A stretch of DNA of 16,964 nt from Deltaproteobacteria bacterium (lineage in GTDB: Bacteria; UBA10199; SPLOWO2-01-44-7), in NCBI GenBank assembly GCA_030688705.1, contig JAUYJH010000101.1:1-16964 (forward strand), in the 5' to 3' direction. A program made the position numbers and the translations under genes. Below are positions 1 through 6,135 of this stretch, piece by piece (position 1 is the first letter of the stretch; every line of letters begins with the position of its first letter). A model generated the notes under the pieces. It ran no database searches and had not been told where the DNA came from. It was given only the letters and a program-made list of their open reading frames with translations.

Positions 1-1151
1 CGATCGCCGCCGCAGCCGAAAACGGTGACGATTTTTTTCGGATTCAAAGCCTTAAGCGCGTGCAAGACATTTTCCAGCGCCTTGGGGGTGTGCGCATAAT
101 CGACAAAGACATGAATCCCGCGGTTGTTTTTTATTTTTTCCAACCGCCCCGGCACCCCTTCAAAAGAGGCAACCCCAAGCGCAATCTGATCCAACGGAAT
201 TTCCATCGCCAAGGAAGCGGCAACCCCGCCCAAAATATTGCTCGCGTTAAACTCCCCGATCAAAGGGGATGATAAAGTCAAAAGTCCTTGCGGAGTGGCG
301 ACATCCATTTTGAGACCGTGCCAACCCGCTTCCATCCGGCGCACCCCGACTTCCACCCCCTCTTTCAAACTGTACCGCCAAATTTTTGCCGGCAAACCTC
401 CGGCCAATGTTCTGCCGTAAGAGTCATCCCAATTCAAAACGGCAAAGAGCGATCTTTTTTCACTCACCACCAAGCGTTCGCGGAACAATTTTGCTTTGCA
501 GGCAAAATAATGCTCCATGTCTTTGTGGTAATCGAGATGATCCTGGGAAAGATTGGTAAAAATGGCCCCATCAAAATGACAGCCGACCACCCGCTTTAAA
601 TCAAGCGCGTGAGAGGTCACTTCCATCACGCAATCACTCACCCCCTGTTTCACCATTTGCTGAAACATCTTTTGCAAATCATACGATTCGGGAGTGGTCC
701 GCTCCGCCTCAAGCAGCTGATCCCCCACGCGATAGGCCACCGTGCTCAAAAGCCCCGTTTTCAAACCCGCCGCCCGCCAGACGGAATCAATCAAATAGGC
801 GGTTGTCGTCTTGCCGTTGGTGCCGGTGATGCCGACCAATCTTAAATTTTTAGTCGGCTCCCCGAACATCATGGCGGAAAGTCTTGCCAGACAATCTCTG
901 GAATCTTCCACAATGATTTTGGAAACATTTTTTGGAACCGCGATGTCCCTCTCCACAATCACCGCCGTGGCCCCCCGGCGGAGAGCCTCCCCCACATATT
1001 GGAGGCCGTCGGTCTTGAAGCCGGAAATGGCCGCAAAACAGCTCCCCGGTTTGACCTTGGCGGTATGGTAGGCCAGATCGGTGATGTTGAGGGTCTCGTC
1101 CCCTGAAAAAGAGAGCCGCTTTAATCCTTGTAATAATTGTCCCAGCTTCAT
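1..1151 (-). CDS. murE: UDP-MurNAc-tripeptide synthetase MurE (3' end cut by window edge)
   Basis: This cytoplasmic Mur ligase adds the third amino acid of the peptidoglycan stem peptide to UDP-MurNAc-L-Ala-D-Glu, using ATP. I read 383 codons from an ATG at 1149-1151 with no stop before base 1. Visible motifs are the ATP loop GITGTNGKTTT (residues 107-117), MEVTSHAL (176-183), NLSQDHLDYH (200-209), FACKAKLF (216-223) with the lysine expected to be carbamylated, DYAHTPKALENVL (351-363) and GCGGD at the very edge, normally followed by RD. The motif that separates diaminopimelate from lysine enzymes (DNPR type) would lie beyond the edge, so substrate choice is unknown. The start is 19 bases after the ftsI stop, preceded by AGAGGT as a ribosome site, and continues the dcw operon. 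About a quarter of the protein is missing. Confidence 0.96.
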   Translation of the reverse strand, partial: MKLGQLLQGLKRLSFSGDETLNITDLAYHTAKVKPGSCFAAISGFKTDGLQYVGEALRRGATAVIVERDIAVPKNVSKIIVEDSRDCLARLSAMMFGEPTKNLRLVGITGTNGKTTTAYLIDSVWRAAGLKTGLLSTVAYRVGDQLLEAERTTPESYDLQKMFQQMVKQGVSDCVMEVTSHALDLKRVVGCHFDGAIFTNLSQDHLDYHKDMEHYFACKAKLFRERLVVSEKRSLFAVLNWDDSYGRTLAGGLPAKIWRYSLKEGVEVGVRRMEAGWHGLKMDVATPQGLLTLSSPLIGEFNASNILGGVAASLAMEIPLDQIALGVASFEGVPGRLEKIKNNRGIHVFVDYAHTPKALENVLHALKALNPKKIVTVFGCGGD

Positions 1152-1170
1152 TTTTGACCTCTGTGCAGTG

Positions 1171-3144
1171 TCAATAAAGCGGTTCAAATTCAACATAAAT
1201 TTTGGCCCCCGAAGACACCAAAGCCCCGGCTGGAGGGCTCTGGGAAACTGCCTCTCCCCTCCCTTTGAACTCCATCTCCACGGGAAAATGCCCCGCCGCT
1301 TTTAAGGCATGCCTCAAGGAAACGCCGTGAAAATCGGGCACTTTGAATTGGTCCCCCTCTTTTGTCATGCTGGCATCCAGATTGGCGGGAGCCGGGGCCA
1401 CACCCCCCTTGGCAAACAAAACCCCTTTTTGGCCTTGGGGCGGCACACCCAGCAGTTTAAGCGCTTTTTGCATCACCGCCTTGAAAACGGGGGCGGCAAC
1501 GACCCCGCCGTAATGCCCGCCGGAAGGTTCATCCAGCCAAACGAGCATGGCCAGCCGCGGATTATCGGCAGGGGCAAAACCGATAAAAGAGGCGATATAT
1601 TTTCCGTTGAAATAAGCCCCCGATTTGGGATCGACCTTTTGAGCCGTTCCGGTTTTCCCCGCCACCGGATATTCGGGAATGGCCGCAGCCATCGCAGTCC
1701 CCCCCTCTTCGACCACCCCTTGCATCATGCGGGTGATTAATGCGGCGGTTTCAGGACGAATGGGCCGGTTCAAAACGGTGTGCTCCGCTTGATAAAGAAT
1801 ATCCCCATTTTTGCCGACCACCTTTTCAACAAGGTGCGGGCGCATGCGAACGCCTCCGTTGGCGATGGCCGAAACGGCCGACAAAAGCTGCACAGAGGTG
1901 ACGCCGATCCCCTGTCCGAAAGAAATGGTCCCCGTTTCAATCGGCCTCCATTTTTGCACGGGACGGACCAGACCGGAAACCTCTCCCGGAAAATCGATGC
2001 CGGTTTTTTCCCCAAAACCAAACGACCGGATCGTATGATAAAATTTTTCTCTCCCCAATTTTTGGCTGATTTTATAGACGCCGACGTTGCTGGAAAATTT
2101 GATAATTTCCCCCAGGTTCAACCATTCATAACGATCATGATCGTTGATAACATGGCCGCCGGCCAGGGAATAGGCCCCGTTTTCGCAAAAGATTTTTTCG
2201 GACGGCGAAATAACGCCCGTCTCCAACGCCGCCGCGGCGGTGATGACTTTGAAAGTGGAGCCCGGTTCATAAGTATCGGTAACCGTTCTGTTGCGCCATG
2301 AGCTGAAATTAAAGTCGGGTTTGTTGGGATCAAAGGAGGGATGGTTGGCCATGGCCAGAATCGCGCCTGTTTTGGGATCCATCATCAGAGCGACACCGGC
2401 CCTGGCATTGTGTTCCCGCACGGCGGACGACAGCTCTTGCTCGGCGAAAAACTGGAGATTTTTATCGAGGGTCAAATAGACATCTCCCGTTTGCACCGCC
2501 TCTTCAGAGGGGTTAGAGGTGACATAGAGCTGGCCCCTCGCGTCTTTAAGATAAACGCCGGTATCCGAGGCGATCATCAAGTAGGAATCATAGGCCGCCT
2601 CAATGCCGCCCAAAGCCTGCGAATCGCTCCCTACAGCGCCCAAAACGGTCGCGGCCAGCTTGCCGTGCGGATAAAAACGCATGTTCTCTTTGAGATTGTG
2701 AATACCGGGAAGATTCAAGCGCCGCACTTTTTCCATTTGGCTTGCGTCTATGCGGCGTTTGAGCCAGACGAATTTTTTCTTTTCGGAAAGTTTTTCCTTG
2801 AGATCCCTTTTGGCCATTCCCAAAATCGGGCTCAAGGCGCCGGCCGCGGCCGAAGGGTCTTTCACGCCGCGGGGATCGGAATAGAGCGACCAGGCCGGAA
2901 CGCTGATCGCCATCTCGCGCCCTTTGCCGTCCAGAATGCGGTTTCTATCGGTGGCCCTTTGAATGGCCGCGCGGTATTGTTTCATGGCGATCTTCTCCAG
3001 CTTCTGGTTATCCTGCAGCATCAAATTCAACCCCCGCGCCAAAATCACGCCATATCCGACGCAAAGCGCGATATAAAAAATCCGAAGCCTCTTTTGCGCC
3101 TTATGTCTTCTTTCCGAAGTCGGATTCGCAAATCGGATCGACAT
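1171..3144 (-). CDS. ftsI: Septal peptidoglycan transpeptidase (class B PBP, FtsI/PBP3 type) with PASTA domain
   Basis: This inner-membrane D,D-transpeptidase cross-links peptidoglycan at the division septum. The 657-residue protein has a short cytoplasmic N-terminus, one membrane segment at about 21-40, a PBP dimerisation region to about 215, and a transpeptidase domain with all three penicillin-binding motifs: STFK with nucleophile Ser296, SSN at 351-353 and KTGT at 497-500. Residues 600-655 form one PASTA domain (starting KVPDFHGVSL), reached by a Pro/Ala-rich linker. E. coli FtsI lacks PASTA; from memory, PASTA-bearing FtsI is common in Deltaproteobacteria and Gram-positives. The ATG at 3142-3144 is 5 bases after the ftsL stop, so the two are probably translationally linked. 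Its position between ftsL and murE supports ftsI over spoVD or another class B PBP. Confidence 0.95.
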   Translation of the reverse strand: MSIRFANPTSERRHKAQKRLRIFYIALCVGYGVILARGLNLMLQDNQKLEKIAMKQYRAAIQRATDRNRILDGKGREMAISVPAWSLYSDPRGVKDPSAAAGALSPILGMAKRDLKEKLSEKKKFVWLKRRIDASQMEKVRRLNLPGIHNLKENMRFYPHGKLAATVLGAVGSDSQALGGIEAAYDSYLMIASDTGVYLKDARGQLYVTSNPSEEAVQTGDVYLTLDKNLQFFAEQELSSAVREHNARAGVALMMDPKTGAILAMANHPSFDPNKPDFNFSSWRNRTVTDTYEPGSTFKVITAAAALETGVISPSEKIFCENGAYSLAGGHVINDHDRYEWLNLGEIIKFSSNVGVYKISQKLGREKFYHTIRSFGFGEKTGIDFPGEVSGLVRPVQKWRPIETGTISFGQGIGVTSVQLLSAVSAIANGGVRMRPHLVEKVVGKNGDILYQAEHTVLNRPIRPETAALITRMMQGVVEEGGTAMAAAIPEYPVAGKTGTAQKVDPKSGAYFNGKYIASFIGFAPADNPRLAMLVWLDEPSGGHYGGVVAAPVFKAVMQKALKLLGVPPQGQKGVLFAKGGVAPAPANLDASMTKEGDQFKVPDFHGVSLRHALKAAGHFPVEMEFKGRGEAVSQSPPAGALVSSGAKIYVEFEPLY

Positions 3145-3149
3145 AAATT

Positions 3150-3410
3150 TTATTTATCCAAAAACAATACTCTGTCGGCGCCGGGCGTTGTCATTCCCAA
3201 TTTTATGGCCCACTGGCTGAGACGGTCGGCCGATTTTCCCTGCGCCACCCTGGACCGAAGCAGCGCGTTCTCGCGTTTCATTTCTGAAATTTCCGATTTC
3301 ACTCTCGAAACTTCGTATCCCAGTTCCACCATTTTAATGCGGGAACCGGCGTACAAAAGAGCCAAGCTCAAAACGACCAAAATCTGGAGGATGCGCTTGT
3401 ATTGTCTCAT
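3150..3410 (-). CDS. ftsL: Cell division protein FtsL
   Basis: This is a small bitopic division protein of 86 residues that, with FtsB and FtsQ, forms the divisome subcomplex activating FtsW/FtsI. It has a basic N-terminus, a membrane helix at about 8-23 (LQILVVLSLALLYAGS) and a heptad-like coiled coil at about 29-60 rich in Glu, Lys, Leu and Val, then a short tail with WAIKLGM, typical of the FtsL/FtsB region after the coil. Sequence conservation in this family is weak, so the call rests on architecture, size and position between rsmH and ftsI. The ATG directly follows the rsmH stop (TAA then ATG, no gap), which implies translational coupling. Confidence 0.88.
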   Translation of the reverse strand: MRQYKRILQILVVLSLALLYAGSRIKMVELGYEVSRVKSEISEMKRENALLRSRVAQGKSADRLSQWAIKLGMTTPGADRVLFLDK

Positions 3411-4313
3411 TTAAGAACACCTCAAAAGGCCCCGCAGTTTCGCGGAACGGGCCCTCGGATTTTTTTCCACTTCTTCATCGGTCGGCACAATCGGCCTTTT
3501 TGTCAAAATCTCAAAAGTTTCTCCCGCCGCCCATTTCCGAAAGGAGTGCTTCACGAGCCGGTCTTCCAAAGAGTGATAGCTGATGACCGCCACGCGGCCC
3601 CCCGCTCCCAACAGATGCGGAGCCTCGTTCAAAAAAGATTCCAGATTTTGCATCTCTTTGTTGACCCAGATGCGAAGGGCCTGAAACGTGCGGGTGGCCG
3701 GATGGGGCCTCTTGTGCCGGACCCGCGGCGGATAGGCGTTCCAGGCGACTTCGGCCAAATCAAGCGTCGTTTTCAAACTCCCCTCCTTGAGTCTCGACAA
3801 AATACCGCGTGCAATTTTAAAAGAGAGGCGCTCTTCGCCGTATCGAAACAAAATATCCGCCAGTTCTTTTTCATCTGTTTTTGAAATTTTTTCGAGCACC
3901 GTCTCCCCCGCCCGCGGATTCATCCGCATGTCGAGAGGCCCCTCTTTGCCGAAACTGAAACCCCTTTGAGCCAAGTCGAGCTGAAGGCTTGAAACGCCCA
4001 GATCGAGAGTGATGCCGTCCACTTTTTGAATATGCAAACTTTCCAAAATTTTTTTGAGCTCTGAAAAATCGCCGTGAACAACGCGAACTCTTTCCCCAAA
4101 TTTTTTCAATCTCTTTTCGGCGATCTCCAGAATCGCCGTGTCGCGGTCGATTCCGATCAGCTTGCCGTCCGGAGAAGATCTTTCCAAAACTTCAAGGGCG
4201 TGTCCCGCGCCCCCCAGCGTTCCATCGACATAAATCTTTCCAGGCTTGACATCGAGCAATTCCAAAATTTCAGGAACCAAAACCGGCTTATGGACCTCTT
4301 CTTCTATTGCCAT
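3411..4313 (-). CDS. rsmH: 16S rRNA (cytosine-1402-N4)-methyltransferase RsmH (MraW)
   Basis: RsmH methylates N4 of C1402 in the 16S rRNA decoding centre, using S-adenosylmethionine. The 300-residue protein is full length. It opens with HKPVLVPEILELL, followed by the SAM-binding YVDGTLGGAGHAL (28-40) and GIDRDTAIL (54-62). Later come the family blocks TLDLGVSSLQLD, GPLDMRMNP, RPHPATRTFQALRIWVN and YHSLEDRLVK. The start codon lies inside the 3' end of the STAS gene: the two overlap by 10 bases in different frames, with GAGGAA just upstream of the ATG serving as ribosome site. The coupling suggests the STAS gene is an established member of this operon rather than a recent bystander. Confidence 0.97.
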   Translation of the reverse strand: MAIEEEVHKPVLVPEILELLDVKPGKIYVDGTLGGAGHALEVLERSSPDGKLIGIDRDTAILEIAEKRLKKFGERVRVVHGDFSELKKILESLHIQKVDGITLDLGVSSLQLDLAQRGFSFGKEGPLDMRMNPRAGETVLEKISKTDEKELADILFRYGEERLSFKIARGILSRLKEGSLKTTLDLAEVAWNAYPPRVRHKRPHPATRTFQALRIWVNKEMQNLESFLNEAPHLLGAGGRVAVISYHSLEDRLVKHSFRKWAAGETFEILTKRPIVPTDEEVEKNPRARSAKLRGLLRCS

Positions 4314-4654
4314 TCTTCCTCGGACATGGGCGCGAAGCTGATCACCGCGTCTTCGACCGAAGGATAGAGCTCTTCTTCAAAGCCCATGGCTTTCAAAATA
4401 TTGGAGATGTAGTTATTGCCGCCGGCCAGCTTGATTTCCCCCCCTTGGCATTGCACCTCTATCATCCGGTCGACCAGATGGGGGACCAATTTATAATCAA
4501 GATGGGAGAGATTGGAAAAATCAACGACCATTCTTCCCACTCTTTCTCGAAGGACCTGCGTTAAAAGAGTGTCAAATTGCCTTACATTTCCGATCCCCAA
4601 TTCCCCGGAGACATCCATCACGAGAATGTCGTTGAGCTGTTTGAGTCCGAACAT
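4304..4654 (-). CDS. STAS-domain protein (anti-sigma-factor-antagonist-like), lacking the usual phospho-serine
   Basis: This 116-residue single STAS domain has the SpoIIAA/RsbV fold pattern: a strand with ILVMDVSGELG (10-20), a helix, the core strand RMVVDFSNLSHLDYKLV (41-57), and the last strand IKLAGGN (74-80) followed by a helix. In SpoIIAA-type antagonists the loop after the core strand reads D-S-S-G and the second Ser is phosphorylated. Here it reads D53-Y54-K55-L56, so the standard phosphoacceptor is missing. A partner-switching role is therefore uncertain; it may be a constitutive binding module. It sits between mraZ and rsmH, where the classical dcw order has no gene, and its stop overlaps the rsmH start. 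No anti-sigma kinase is visible nearby. The start is well supported by a strong purine-rich ribosome site. Confidence 0.9.
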   Translation of the reverse strand: MFGLKQLNDILVMDVSGELGIGNVRQFDTLLTQVLRERVGRMVVDFSNLSHLDYKLVPHLVDRMIEVQCQGGEIKLAGGNNYISNILKAMGFEEELYPSVEDAVISFAPMSEEEWQ

Positions 4655-4656
4655 GT

Positions 4657-4667
4657 CCCCCCCTCCC
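4657..4667 (-). promoter_or_regulatory. Strong ribosome binding site of the STAS gene
   Basis: On the minus strand GGGAGGGGGGG stands two bases before the ATG at 4652-4654. It is the most purine-rich ribosome site in the operon and fixes the start. Its upstream GGG is also the end of the last unit of the adjoining 7-bp repeat. Confidence 0.6.
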
Positions 4668-4706
4668 TAACTGCTGACCATGGACAAAGGACCATGGACC
4701 AATGAC
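4665..4706 (-). repeat. Heptanucleotide-period repeat, locus 1
   Basis: Read on the minus strand, six consecutive 7-base units all begin with GT: GTCATTG, GTCCATG, GTCCTTT, GTCCATG, GTCAGCA, GTTAGGG. Two units are identical; the rest are degenerate. The array separates the duplicated mraZ tail from the STAS gene and runs into the STAS ribosome site. Similar 7-bp periodicity recurs at 9463-9529 and 12568-12602. Confidence 0.75.
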
Positions 4707-4763
4707 CTACAAACCCAACTCGGCTAATTTGTCGGGCTTCAATTCCAAAGTTTTTTGCGACTC
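4707..4763 (-). pseudogene. Detached second copy of the mraZ 3' end (18 codons plus stop)
   Basis: The minus strand encodes ESQKTLELKPDKLAELGL then TAG, which matches the last 18 residues of the intact mraZ (4853-4909) except for one Leu/Met change. By hand alignment 46 of 57 bases agree. Of the 11 differences, 10 are silent (including TAG against TGA as stop) and one is the Leu/Met change. Silent-only divergence means both tails evolved under protein-level selection before this one was cut off. No start or in-frame upstream body is present, so this is a remnant, not a gene. Confidence 0.85.
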
Positions 4764-4773
4764 GGCTTCTTTA

Positions 4774-4840
4774 GGGGCTCGCGTCGCCCCCTCCGTGGGC
4801 AAAGCCCACGGAGCCTCCCCCTCTCGCCCGCTTTGCGGGC
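4774..4840. repeat. Cluster of three GC-rich hairpins between mraZ and its duplicated tail
   Basis: Three successive inverted repeats occur: GGGGC/GCCCC with a 7-base loop (4774-4790), a perfect 10-bp stem CTCCGTGGGC/GCCCACGGAG with loop AAA (4791-4813), and GCCCGC/GCGGGC with loop TTT (4826-4840). Neither strand has a T-tract after the stems, so they do not look like intrinsic terminators. They would form strong structure in the mRNA between mraZ and the STAS gene. Confidence 0.75.
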
Positions 4841-4852
4841 TAACCCACCACA

Positions 4853-5293
4853 TCATAGTCCCAGCTCCGCTAATTTATCCGGTTTCATTTCCAAAGTTTT
4901 TTGCGACTCCTCAAATACTTTTTTCCAACGATCGGCGGACCAGATTTCGATCCGCTGGGTCATGCCGACCAGCACCGCTTCTTTTTGAAGACCGGCGTAA
5001 TCTCGCAAGGTGGGGGGCAACAAAATTCTCCCCTGTTTGTCCAAGGGACACTCCGACGCGGCAGAGACAAAGACTCTCTGCAGGGCTTTGACCTCTTCTT
5101 GAAATTGAGGAAGTGCGGCGATTTTTTTCTCCAACTCCTGCCAGACTGGAACCGGATAGGCCCAGAGGCATTGGTCGAAATGGGTGACGATAAGGCGTTC
5201 GTCGAACTTTGCCCCCAGAACCTCGCGAAATTTGGCGGGAATTGCCAAACGCCCCTTGGTATCGACCCCGTATTCGTAGCGTCCTCTAAACAT
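4853..5293 (-). CDS. mraZ: Transcriptional regulator / division-cluster protein MraZ
   Basis: MraZ is a ring-forming DNA-binding protein of the AbrB/SpoVT superfamily that autoregulates the dcw cluster in E. coli. The 146-residue protein carries both repeats of the fold, each marked by a D-x-x-GR motif: DTKGRLAIPAKFR (11-23) and DKQGRILLPPTLRDYAGL (85-102). The N-terminus MFRGRYEYGVD is typical of the family, which settles the ATG at 5291-5293 even though no clear Shine-Dalgarno sequence precedes it; translation may start on a short or absent leader. It is the first gene of the operon. A 198-bp gap, unusually long for this cluster, separates it from the STAS gene and holds a second copy of this gene's 3' end. 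The C-terminal ESQKTLEMKPDKLAELGL is the part that was duplicated. Confidence 0.96.
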   Translation of the reverse strand: MFRGRYEYGVDTKGRLAIPAKFREVLGAKFDERLIVTHFDQCLWAYPVPVWQELEKKIAALPQFQEEVKALQRVFVSAASECPLDKQGRILLPPTLRDYAGLQKEAVLVGMTQRIEIWSADRWKKVFEESQKTLEMKPDKLAELGL

Positions 5294-5321
5294 AAGTATT
5301 ATCAGTTAGTTATTTTAGATT

Positions 5322-5336
5322 CCCCACCATTCCCCA
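5322..5336 (-). promoter_or_regulatory. Two candidate MraZ boxes upstream of mraZ
   Basis: The minus strand reads TGGGG-AATGG-TGGGG, two TGGGN repeats exactly 5 bases apart, about 30-45 bases upstream of the mraZ start. E. coli MraZ binds TGGGN direct repeats with 5-base spacers, so autoregulation is likely conserved. A third in-phase box was looked for and not seen. A TATAGT and a TAAAAT lie nearby as possible -10 elements, but no convincing -35 partner was found. Confidence 0.65.
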
Positions 5337-5397
5337 CTATATGGGAAAGTTAGTCAAAAACTTTAACATCGTCAAGACAAATTCCTTCTAAATGCTT

Positions 5398-5452
5398 GAA
5401 AAAAGGGCTTTTTTCCGATTTTGCACCCCGTTTTTTATTGAAAAAAATCGGG
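5398..5452. other. AT-rich hairpins in the mraZ / dtxR divergent intergenic region
   Basis: Two inverted repeats lie here: GAAAAAAG/CTTTTTTC (5398-5415) and CCCG-TTTTTT paired with AAAAAA-CGGG (5427-5452). They fall between two divergent genes, so they cannot terminate either coding unit. The A/T runs may make bent, easily melted promoter DNA. An AGAAGGAG at 5474-5481 has no start codon behind it. The rest of 5337-5509 shows nothing else I recognise. Confidence 0.45.
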
Positions 5453-5509
5453 TTATAAATCGGACAATTAGCAGAAGGAGTGTAAGTAAAAGATTTAAGA
5501 TTATAATAA

Positions 5510-5546
5510 AAAGCGTCACCCGGTGCCTGGCACCATATGACACTTT
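5510..5546. repeat. 37-bp imperfect palindrome with GGTGCCTGGCACC core
   Basis: Two 18-base arms around T5528 match at 14 positions: outer AAAG-GTCA/TGAC-CTTT and a perfect inner GGTGCC/GGCACC. It lies immediately upstream of the -35 element of the dtxR-like gene. From memory, GGTGCC-GGCACC palindromes are scattered as repeated elements in many bacterial genomes, so it could be a REP-like unit; it could also be an operator. Only one copy was seen in the window. Confidence 0.6.
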
Positions 5547-5550
5547 ATGT

Positions 5551-5579
5551 TTGACATAACTATCTCGTGTTAGTATCGC
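5551..5579 (+). promoter_or_regulatory. Candidate promoter of the dtxR-like operon
   Basis: A consensus -35 TTGACA stands at 5551-5556. A 17-base spacer leads to TATCGC (5574-5579), a weak -10; TAGTAT at 5571-5576 is a better hexamer at a short spacing. Either choice puts transcription start within a few bases of the ATG at 5588, so the mRNA would be nearly leaderless. That fits the absence of any Shine-Dalgarno sequence there. Confidence 0.5.
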
Positions 5580-5585
5580 CTAACA
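5568..5585. promoter_or_regulatory. Operator-like perfect inverted repeat TGTTAG-N6-CTAACA
   Basis: TGTTAGTATCGCCTAACA has perfect 6-base arms and a 6-base centre. It overlaps the presumed -10 and ends 2 bases before the ATG of the dtxR-like gene. The half-site resembles the TTAG/CTAA halves of DtxR, IdeR and MntR operators, so autorepression by the gene product is the natural reading. The match to any single published operator is only partial. Confidence 0.65.
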
Positions 5586-5587
5586 TT

Positions 5588-6133
5588 ATGGAAGTCTGGA
5601 AAGAGTTCGAAGCCAATCAACTGACCCACTCGGCGGCCCACTATCTGGTGGCGGCGCACGATATTATCGGCGAACAAGGCTACGCGCGCGCGGCCGACAT
5701 CGCCAAAAAAATGGGTATCGCCAGATCAAGCGCATCGCTCGGTCTGCATGCCCTGATTGAAAAGGGATATTTAAAAGAAGACGCCAATAAATTTTTAAAA
5801 CTCACAACATCGGGCCAGAGGCTGGCCGTGGAAATCATCGGCAAGAAAGTAGTTCTCAAACGATTTTTTCAAGACATATTAAAAGTCAAACCGTATCAGG
5901 CCGAAGTCGATACCTGCAAGATAGAGCATCTGATCAGTTCAGAAACAGGGGCATCCCTTTTTGATTTTATCCGTTTCATGTCGTCCGAAAATGTTGAGGT
6001 AAAAAAACTGCTGGAAAAGTTCTGGCTTTCCAAAGAAACGCCGCAAACCTGCCCCGGACTGGAAAAATGCACCGTTTGTGAAACGACCTGCCTGAAAGAG
6101 TTGATGCCTTCCAAAGTGAGAGCCATTCGATAA
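5588..6133 (+). CDS. DtxR/MntR-family metal-dependent transcriptional repressor with C-terminal four-Cys motif
   Basis: This 181-residue protein has a winged helix-turn-helix at about 30-72 (AADIAKKMGIARSSASLGLHALIEKGYL) and a dimerisation and metal-binding part at about 73-130. The block VDTCKIEHLIS (107-117) carries Cys110, Glu113 and His114, matching the primary-site Cys102, Glu105 and His106 of DtxR. The ancillary-site histidine expected in the helix before it is not present; that helix reads GKKVVLKRFFQDIL. Instead of an SH3-like third domain there is a short tail with Cys155-x5-Cys161-x2-Cys164-x3-Cys168, which could bind zinc, iron or an Fe-S cluster. I chose the ATG at 5588 because a GTG at 5567 would lie inside the promoter and operator. 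The next gene starts 2 bases after the stop. Family is sure; the metal sensed is not. Confidence 0.88.
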   Translation: MEVWKEFEANQLTHSAAHYLVAAHDIIGEQGYARAADIAKKMGIARSSASLGLHALIEKGYLKEDANKFLKLTTSGQRLAVEIIGKKVVLKRFFQDILKVKPYQAEVDTCKIEHLISSETGASLFDFIRFMSSENVEVKKLLEKFWLSKETPQTCPGLEKCTVCETTCLKELMPSKVRAIR

Positions 6134-6135
6134 AA

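Noticed and set aside
2341..3414. Long open frame (357 codons) on the plus strand opposite ftsI and ftsL
   Set aside because: It lies wholly antisense to well-recognised genes and its translation shows no domain; a by-product of codon bias in ftsI.
4791..4840. Strong hairpins as intrinsic terminators after mraZ
   Set aside because: No T-tract follows the stems on the transcribed strand, and the downstream operon genes have no other clear promoter.
4702..5091. Plus-strand open frame of 129 codons over the mraZ 3' duplication
   Set aside because: Antisense to mraZ and its tail copy; the internal repetition of residues merely reflects the duplicated DNA.
5567..5587. GTG at 5567 as start of the dtxR-like gene
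   Set aside because: It would lie inside the promoter and operator-like palindrome, adds residues not expected in the family and has no ribosome site.
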